Assembly: GCA_963576475.1 (NCBI GenBank)
Contig: OY754981.1
Location: 32,092,132 to 32,156,131, forward strand
Source of the DNA: Molanna angustata
Lineage: Eukaryota; Arthropoda; Insecta; Trichoptera; Molannidae
DNA: 64,000 nt
Direction: 5' to 3'
Shown here: positions 59,341 to 64,000 of the stretch, piece by piece
Layout: every line of letters starts with the position of its first letter
How positions within the stretch are numbered: position 1 is the stretch's first letter
Notes under the pieces: model-generated
What the model saw: the letters and a program-made list of their open reading frames with translations, nothing else
The model's database searches: none
What the model was told of the DNA's origin: nothing
Translations under genes and position numbers: made by a program

Positions 59341-59406
59341 GGAAGTGTTTGGCGCTCGGTTCTCTTTGCCCACCCTAGTACCAGGAACGTGGTGTGATGG
59401 TAGGTA
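59341..59406 (+). mobile_element. Ultra-short LINE 3' end
   Basis: GTGTTTGGCGCTCGGTTCTC, then TTTGCCCACCC and GTGGTGTGATGGTAGGTA match the same terminal codons and the TGATGGTATG tail. It lies about 110 bp from the preceding copy in the same orientation. Confidence 0.6.
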
Positions 59407-59586
59407 CGTATTTTTATCATTTTTCTTATTTAATATAATGTGAATGTTTGTTTGTATGCATAATTCCTTTTATTTTTTTTATATTTATGTAGGTAGATAA
59501 CTATATAATTAACTTGAAAATACTGAGATGGGCAGGCGGGGTGACAATCATCCCCCCTAGACATCGTGTCAATTAGCTCAAGAAAT

Positions 59587-59680
59587 GAAACACAAAAAGA
59601 AAACTCAATGTATGGAAGTGACAGTTGCCAGTCACGTGACAACTGTCACTTCCGTACATTGAGTTATATTTTCTTTTCAC
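59587..59680. repeat. Inverted repeat, 26-bp core arms
   Basis: AACTCAATGTATGGAAGTGA, then CAGTTG (59602-59627) is mirrored by CAACTGTCACTTCCGTACAT, then TGAGTT (59640-59665), one mismatch, 12-nt loop. The outer GAAAACA-like bases extend the pairing weakly. Confidence 0.75.
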
Positions 59681-59816
59681 ATAAGGCATGTGGTGCTGCT
59701 CTGCTCTAGCACTCCCAGAAAACAGGAAAGGAAAAAGACATTCACTATTCACGTGGTGGGGTGGTACGAGTAAGCTCATGGATATAGTCCAAACACCAGC
59801 CGCAACAATTGAAGTG

Positions 59817-59925
59817 GGCAAGTCTGGTCAGCAGGCAGAATCAAAACCACCCATCTTTACCCACCTGAATCCATGATATGGGTAAAGATGGATGGTTTTG
59901 ATTCCACCGGTTGACCAGACTTGCC
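59817..59925. repeat. Inverted repeat, about 46-bp arms
   Basis: GGGCAAGTCTGGTCA..CAG and AATCAAAACCACCCATCTTT (59817-59862) are mirrored by AAAGATGGATGGTTTTGATT, then TTGACCAGACTTGCCC (59879-59925). The arms differ at a few bases. It lies 150 bp from the previous inverted repeat. Confidence 0.75.
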
Positions 59926-60124
59926 CCCCAGGACAGATCATCACTGACTCTACTCAAATTAGGAAAAGAAAAAGAAGAAGATTCTCTATATTATTATTAT
60001 TAACAATACAACATGTTTTTGAAATATTGATTAACAATAAATAAATAAATAAATTTAAATAAATTTCAAATCGGAATGAAATTTATTCCAGTCTTTGACA
60101 TAAAAATTATAAATATGTACTGTA

Positions 60125-60178
60125 CATACCATCACACGTACCCCACAACGCGAGGTAACCAGTGACAGGTGTGTGGGT
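60125..60178 (-). mobile_element. Small fragment of repeat W 3' end
   Basis: TACCATCACACGTACCCCAC, then GAGGTAACCAGTGACAGG is the inverse of the W end (CGCTGGTTACCCCA..GTGATGGTA). Confidence 0.55.
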
Positions 60179-60194
60179 GAACATTACATTTTTT

Positions 60195-60360
60195 TAATGA
60201 ATATGTCCTTGTTAAACAAGTACATATACATCGTCCTACGTTCCCTAAAATAAGCATAAATGCTTGTGCTATAGGTGAACGAAATTGATCGAGGCAGGAT
60301 TCGAATTCGCGACCACTGGATTACTAGTCCAGCGCGCTAACCGCTCTGCCATCGACCCAC
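60195..60360 (-). mobile_element. tRNA-derived SINE, copy 6
   Basis: Full-length like copy 2: head GGTCGATGGCAGAGCGGTTA, box B GCGAATTCGAATCC, CCTCGATCAATTTCGTTCAC, body GGGAACGTAGGACGATG, and end AAGGACATATTCATT. Five or six differences from copy 2 in the head suggest moderate age. Confidence 0.85.
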
Positions 60361-60875
60361 CTGCATAACATTGACATTATGAATGGAGGACTAAAAATGC
60401 AACATATAAATCATAAAAGTCGAAATTGTGAAATTATCAATTCGCCCAACAGACGACGATCTACTCGTGATATTCATTTTCTACGAATTGTTGCTAAAAA
60501 TAAACTCCATTAATTTGATACTTCGAATAAAATATCTACAAGGAACCACATTATTTGATAAAAGTCTTATTTATTCGGTTATATAATATTCTAAAATAAT
60601 ATACTTTATACTTTATGATCTCATCATTCTCTCTGTGACTGTCATGTCGTGTCATGTCGTGTTGATCTTATTCTAGGTTTGATACTCTCCGTGGGCAGTG
60701 AATCGATAAACGAATCCAGTATTTCTATATCTGGATATATGGCAATACTAACTGGCAATACTAACTCTATCGATAAGAATATAACATTGATCGGTATTAT
60801 CAGAGATACTCGTGTTTTCTTATATAGCAACATTATTCATATTGGACGCGACAATTACATTTATTCAAGCTGATC
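60361..60875. other. No gene recognised
   Basis: AT-rich. A short direct repeat GTCATGTCGTGTCATGTCGT lies at about 60640-60662, and GGCAATACTAACT is duplicated near 60739-60765. Confidence 0.5.
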
Positions 60876-61580
60876 TAGTGATGAGCAAAAGGGTTGAAAT
60901 ATTGGTCTTGATCTGGCATAAAATGCTAGACCAAGACTACATGTATCAATGCAAAATCAACATCAAGGCTAGGGACAAATACAAGTCTTGCGGCCTTGGA
61001 AAATCATATATACCTACTTTTTTAAGTAAAAAAGTAAGCTATCAACAAGCAATAAAGGTACTTAGCAAAATCTTGAGATCTGAGACTGATGGACCATCTT
61101 CCAGGGAGGATCATTTTCAATGACGAGCTGTACAACATTTATAAAGGACAAAAAAAAATCTTTTATGAGGACGCCTACTGCCTACTGCCACATTTTATAA
61201 AAATAACTTTGTCTGAATCAATGAAGAAAATTTTTCTTAAATTTTAATTATATTCTGTATTGGAGAAAAATAATATATCCCAATTTTGATATTTATTATA
61301 TATTTCTAAATATACCTTGAAAAATCGAAAAAAATGCTTTGGTAAACAAACCTAAAAAAACATTCATTTTCCATTCAGCGCCATTGAGAAATGAAGTTGA
61401 TGGAGGCCAATGCTCGATGTGTGGTATAGAGCCATCGAAGAAGAAGATAATATTTTGACTATTCATGACCTTCGACTTTGTCAAAGTTGCAAGACTTAGT
61501 TATATATACGACCAAGATAGTAGATGCAGGACCAAAACCAAAGCCACTCCGGTCTTGGATTTTGTATTTGCTCATCACTA
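60876..61580. mobile_element. hAT-like non-autonomous DNA element
   Basis: Perfect 14-bp terminal inverted repeats TAGTGATGAGCAAA (60876-60889) and TTTGCTCATCACTA (61567-61580). The sequence resembles the YAGTGxTGxGCAAA ends of hAT transposons (family knowledge). The interior has no transposase. The 8-bp target duplication expected for hAT was not found, so the class is tentative. The segment at about 61316-61400 is shared with the 62.3-kb element (TTTTCCATTCAGCGCCATTG). Confidence 0.5.
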
Positions 61581-62040
61581 ATCAAAACAACGTCTGTTAA
61601 ACGTGTTTTGTTTATACGATTCCACCTCGTGTCATTTCTGCGATATCAGATATGTCACATCTTAGAATATCCTTAGGGAAAACTTACACTATCTCCAAAA
61701 TTACTATCAACACAACGCTGTCTGAGAGAACTCATTATACACGCGACACTACATATATGTACGAGTGTAATTTTAAAGATTTAATGTCAAGACCTAAGAA
61801 CTTTGTAAATTTATCTTCGTCTAAGATTTAACTTTGAATATAAGACAGTTTTAATAATATTTTATATAATTATGAACGTAAAACTTTATATATAATATAT
61901 TATCTCTGTTCATTCACAAATAATAAAGAAACCATATGTTGCCAATCCACTCAGCTGCCTCCAAGAACTGCCAAGACAACATGGATCTTGATGGATGGAC
62001 TGTATATTTTGTTGGATAATACATATTATTTGGAATTATT
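61581..62040. other. No gene recognised
   Basis: AT-rich unassigned sequence. Confidence 0.4.
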
Positions 62041-62041
62041 A

Positions 62042-62250
62042 AAATGAAACCAATATGTAATTATTCCACTTATTTATTTTGTTGACTTCCTACTAGTTTC
62101 GTACAAAGCACATTTGCAAGTAGTACTAATACAGAAGTTAAAAATATAACTTCTGTATTGGTTCTACTCGTAAATGTGTTTTGCACGAAACTAGTCGTAG
62201 TCAACAAAATAAACAAAGTGAAATAATTATATATTGGTTTCATTTTTAAA
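62042..62250. mobile_element. Foldback element with degenerate hammerhead modules
   Basis: The left arm (62042-62139) and right arm (62147-62246) are inverted: AAATGAAACCAATAT / ATATTGGTTTCATTT, TTATTTTGTTGACT / AGTCAACAAAATAA and AATACAGAAGTT / AACTTCTGTATT. Each arm, read toward its outside, has TGTGC/TTGCAC-like stem II, GAAACTAGT and UA or UC at the cleavage position. The CUGANGA strand is lost in both, so neither is expected to cleave. Confidence 0.7.
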
Positions 62251-62295
62251 TTTTTTAAATGGAATTCCACCAAGGATTATCTGTCAATAAATTAA

Positions 62296-62992
62296 GGGGG
62301 GACTGCTGCCAACGTACCTATTTTTCAATTTGATATACCACCATTATTTCTTATCAAATCGTTTTGAAAACAAATAATTTAGATAGTTTGGGTATTATTA
62401 ATAAAGAAAAATATATCTTTACTTTTTGATAATGTTCTGTATAAATTCTTGTAGAAAAATAATAACATACCCCGATTTTCAACGTTTATCTTATATTTTT
62501 AATAAAATATAAGGCGTAGTTCAACATATTTTTTTTTTAATTAAAGAAGACAAAAATATCTAGAAAAATATGATGTGACGTTGCATTAATGCTTCAGGTT
62601 TAGTAAATATACCTAAAAAACATTTATTTTCCATTCAGCGCCATTGCGAAATAAGAGTTTTTTTGGTTTATTAACTTACATAACCTGATGCATTAATGCA
62701 ACGTTACATCGTATTTTTCCAGATATTTTGAACTTCTTTAATTTATAAAAAAATATAATGCTCTATACCTTATAGTTTTTTAGAAATTTAAGAGAAATGT
62801 CAAAAATCAAAAAATGGGTATGCTAATTATTTTCCTAAAAGAATATATACGGAACATAATTAAAAAGTTAAAGGTATATTTTTCTTTATTAATATCCAAA
62901 CTAATTAGGTTATTTTTTTCAAAATGATTCGTTTTGTAGTAATGATGCAAATTCAAATTGAAAAAATTGGTACGTTGACAGCAGTCACCCTC
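62296..62992. mobile_element. Long-inverted-repeat (foldback) DNA element flanked by TTAA
   Basis: The ends GGGGGGACTGCTGCCAACGT and ACGTTGACAGCAGTCACCCTC are inverted. Pairing continues inward through TTTTTCAATTTGA, TTTTGAAAACAAAT-like and TGATGTGACGTTGCATTAATG / CATTAATGCAACGTTACATCG. TTAA occurs directly outside both ends (62292-62295 and 62993-62996), the target used by piggyBac-type elements, though TTAA is common in AT-rich DNA. No transposase. A half copy lies at 13674-13982. Confidence 0.75.
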
Positions 62993-62996
62993 TTAA

Positions 62997-63234
62997 ATAT
63001 AATATTATTTGGAAAAGTATGGGAACTGGATGGCTGAAGCGAATCACTCTTTTTTCTATTTTTATATACTTAAATAAAAAAATATTTTTGTTTATTAAAG
63101 ATGATAATATTACCTATGATGTTTTGTATTTTTATGTTAATGATTTTTTTTCTAAACTGTTAATTAATGAGTTTTTTGTGTCTACACATTTTCTTCATAA
63201 AACCAGGAATATTTCATTTATTATCTTTATTCAG
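62997..63234. other. No gene recognised
   Basis: AT-rich. The short frames here show no conserved motif. Confidence 0.4.
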
Positions 63235-63665
63235 AAAGATACAGATTTTATTTATTTATTATTTATTAAGCTTCATGTACAGTACTGTGTACAATGGCGG
63301 GTTTATTGCTACAAGGCAATTTCTTCCAACCAACCAAAGCAACGTAAGGCTATAGATAGTATAGTGGTAGGTACATTAATTTTATAACATACGGAAAGAT
63401 AATTAAGAGTAAATTGACAGCAACATAAGAAGGAAGGAAATAGGGGTTGAGGGAGGGGAGGGAGGAAAGATATGGGGTGTCAGTTAAGAATTATTAGACA
63501 GGTAAAACAGCTTTGGTTTATTTTTGAAAAGTTGAATCGATTGAGACGTCGCGTCGTAGTATCATTATTTAAGGTGTTCCATAGTCTTGCTGATTGTACT
63601 TCAAAAGAGGAACTGAAAAATTCGGTAGAACGAATGGGAATAGCTAGTGTGATAGTTTCAACAGA
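63235..63665 (-). mobile_element. LINE 3' end: ORF C-terminus, UTR, stem-loop M and tail
   Basis: On the minus strand the ORF end reads IPIRSTEFFSSSFEVQSARL, then WNTLNNDTTTRRLNRF, stopping near 63487. About 150 bp of UTR follow, then GGTTGGTTGGAAGAAATTGC, CTTGTAGCAATAAACCCGCC (63285-63345) and an AATAAATAAATAAA tail at 63235-63260. This copy shows that motif M belongs to a LINE 3' UTR. The RT is missing. Confidence 0.65.
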
Positions 63666-63669
63666 CTAA

Positions 63670-64000
63670 TTATTCACAATATTCTTTTTTAGTTTGTAAT
63701 TAAAAGTACCTATAATTTATGGGTTCTTTAAAGTATGTTAATATTTCCAGAGTAGGTATACTTTGATTTGTGTGGGTTTGTTTATTTTATAGAATTAAGT
63801 ATGTATGGGTACTCATGGTTATACGTTCGAAGTATGAAGGCACAGTTAAAGTATGTATGTTCAGAGAACAGTTGGAAAATTGTATGTTCAAAGTATACAT
63901 ACCTACATATTAGAAATATTTTCATAATTCATTTATATTTATACGTTCAAGTTACAATTAGAAAAATATATGTAATAATGTTCAAAGTACTTACAGGAAG
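63670..64000. other. No gene; loose repeats of GTTCAAAGTAT
   Basis: ACGTTCGAAGTATG, TGTTCAAAGTATACAT and TGTTCAAAGTACTT recur at irregular spacing. No gene is visible up to the window end. Confidence 0.4.

Noticed and set aside
59573..59876. Overlapping open frames on both strands
   Set aside because: They run through two hairpins and show no motif or supporting context.
60812..61123. Open frame of 103 codons as a protein gene
   Set aside because: It lies mostly inside the hAT-like element and has no recognisable domain.
63472..63669. Plus-strand open frame of 65 codons
   Set aside because: The minus strand encodes a recognisable LINE C-terminus over the same bases.

Overview
The window is AT-rich eukaryotic DNA with no convincing host protein gene, rRNA gene or functional tRNA gene. 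Many GTAGGTA/TACCTAC runs and the mix of non-LTR retrotransposon (LINE) families suggest an insect, most likely a moth or butterfly (Lepidoptera). That assignment is an inference from sequence style, not proven. Almost everything recognisable is a mobile-element remnant or a tandem repeat.

Layout. 0-7 kb holds a decayed RNase H tail of a LINE, two inverted copies of a repeat here called W, a 0.5-kb repeat here called Y, a (TA)n run of about 317 bp, a tRNA-derived SINE and a broken LINE reverse transcriptase (RT). 7.7-9.8 kb is a 5'-truncated LINE with an open RT frame of 578 codons. 11.2-13.1 kb holds a foldback element carrying an apparently intact hammerhead ribozyme, another Y copy and a 23-bp minisatellite. 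14.5-17.2 kb carries a second large LINE RT with one frameshift and the C-terminal tail of a third LINE family. 17.2-22.2 kb is a patchwork of SINE, Y and LINE fragments. 22.7-25.5 kb is a 70-bp satellite of 40 units. 25.5-38 kb has more LINE tails, a 54-bp in-frame repeat inside one of them, a perfect 94-bp-arm palindrome, an LTR-like block and a 40-bp minisatellite. 38.1-56.7 kb is one Y-type element whose interior is a roughly 18-kb tandem array of a 313-bp monomer with higher-order structure. 56.7-64 kb has a LINE 3' end, a hammerhead-bearing foldback, (AACAT)n and (GT)n microsatellites, SINEs and several foldback or terminal-inverted-repeat elements.

Two themes tie the window together. 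First, the Y family has the plan expected of a Helentron-like non-autonomous rolling-circle element: a 5' terminal motif, its inverse near the 3' end, then a fixed 3' tail. One copy appears to have grown from about 0.5 kb to 18.6 kb by internal satellite expansion, and it may sit inside a LINE 3' UTR. Second, five snapback sequences share a module that reads as a hammerhead ribozyme on one strand, of the sort known from Penelope-like retroelements. Two of them keep every core residue, the other three are degenerate. None of these assignments could be tested by database search or folding here.
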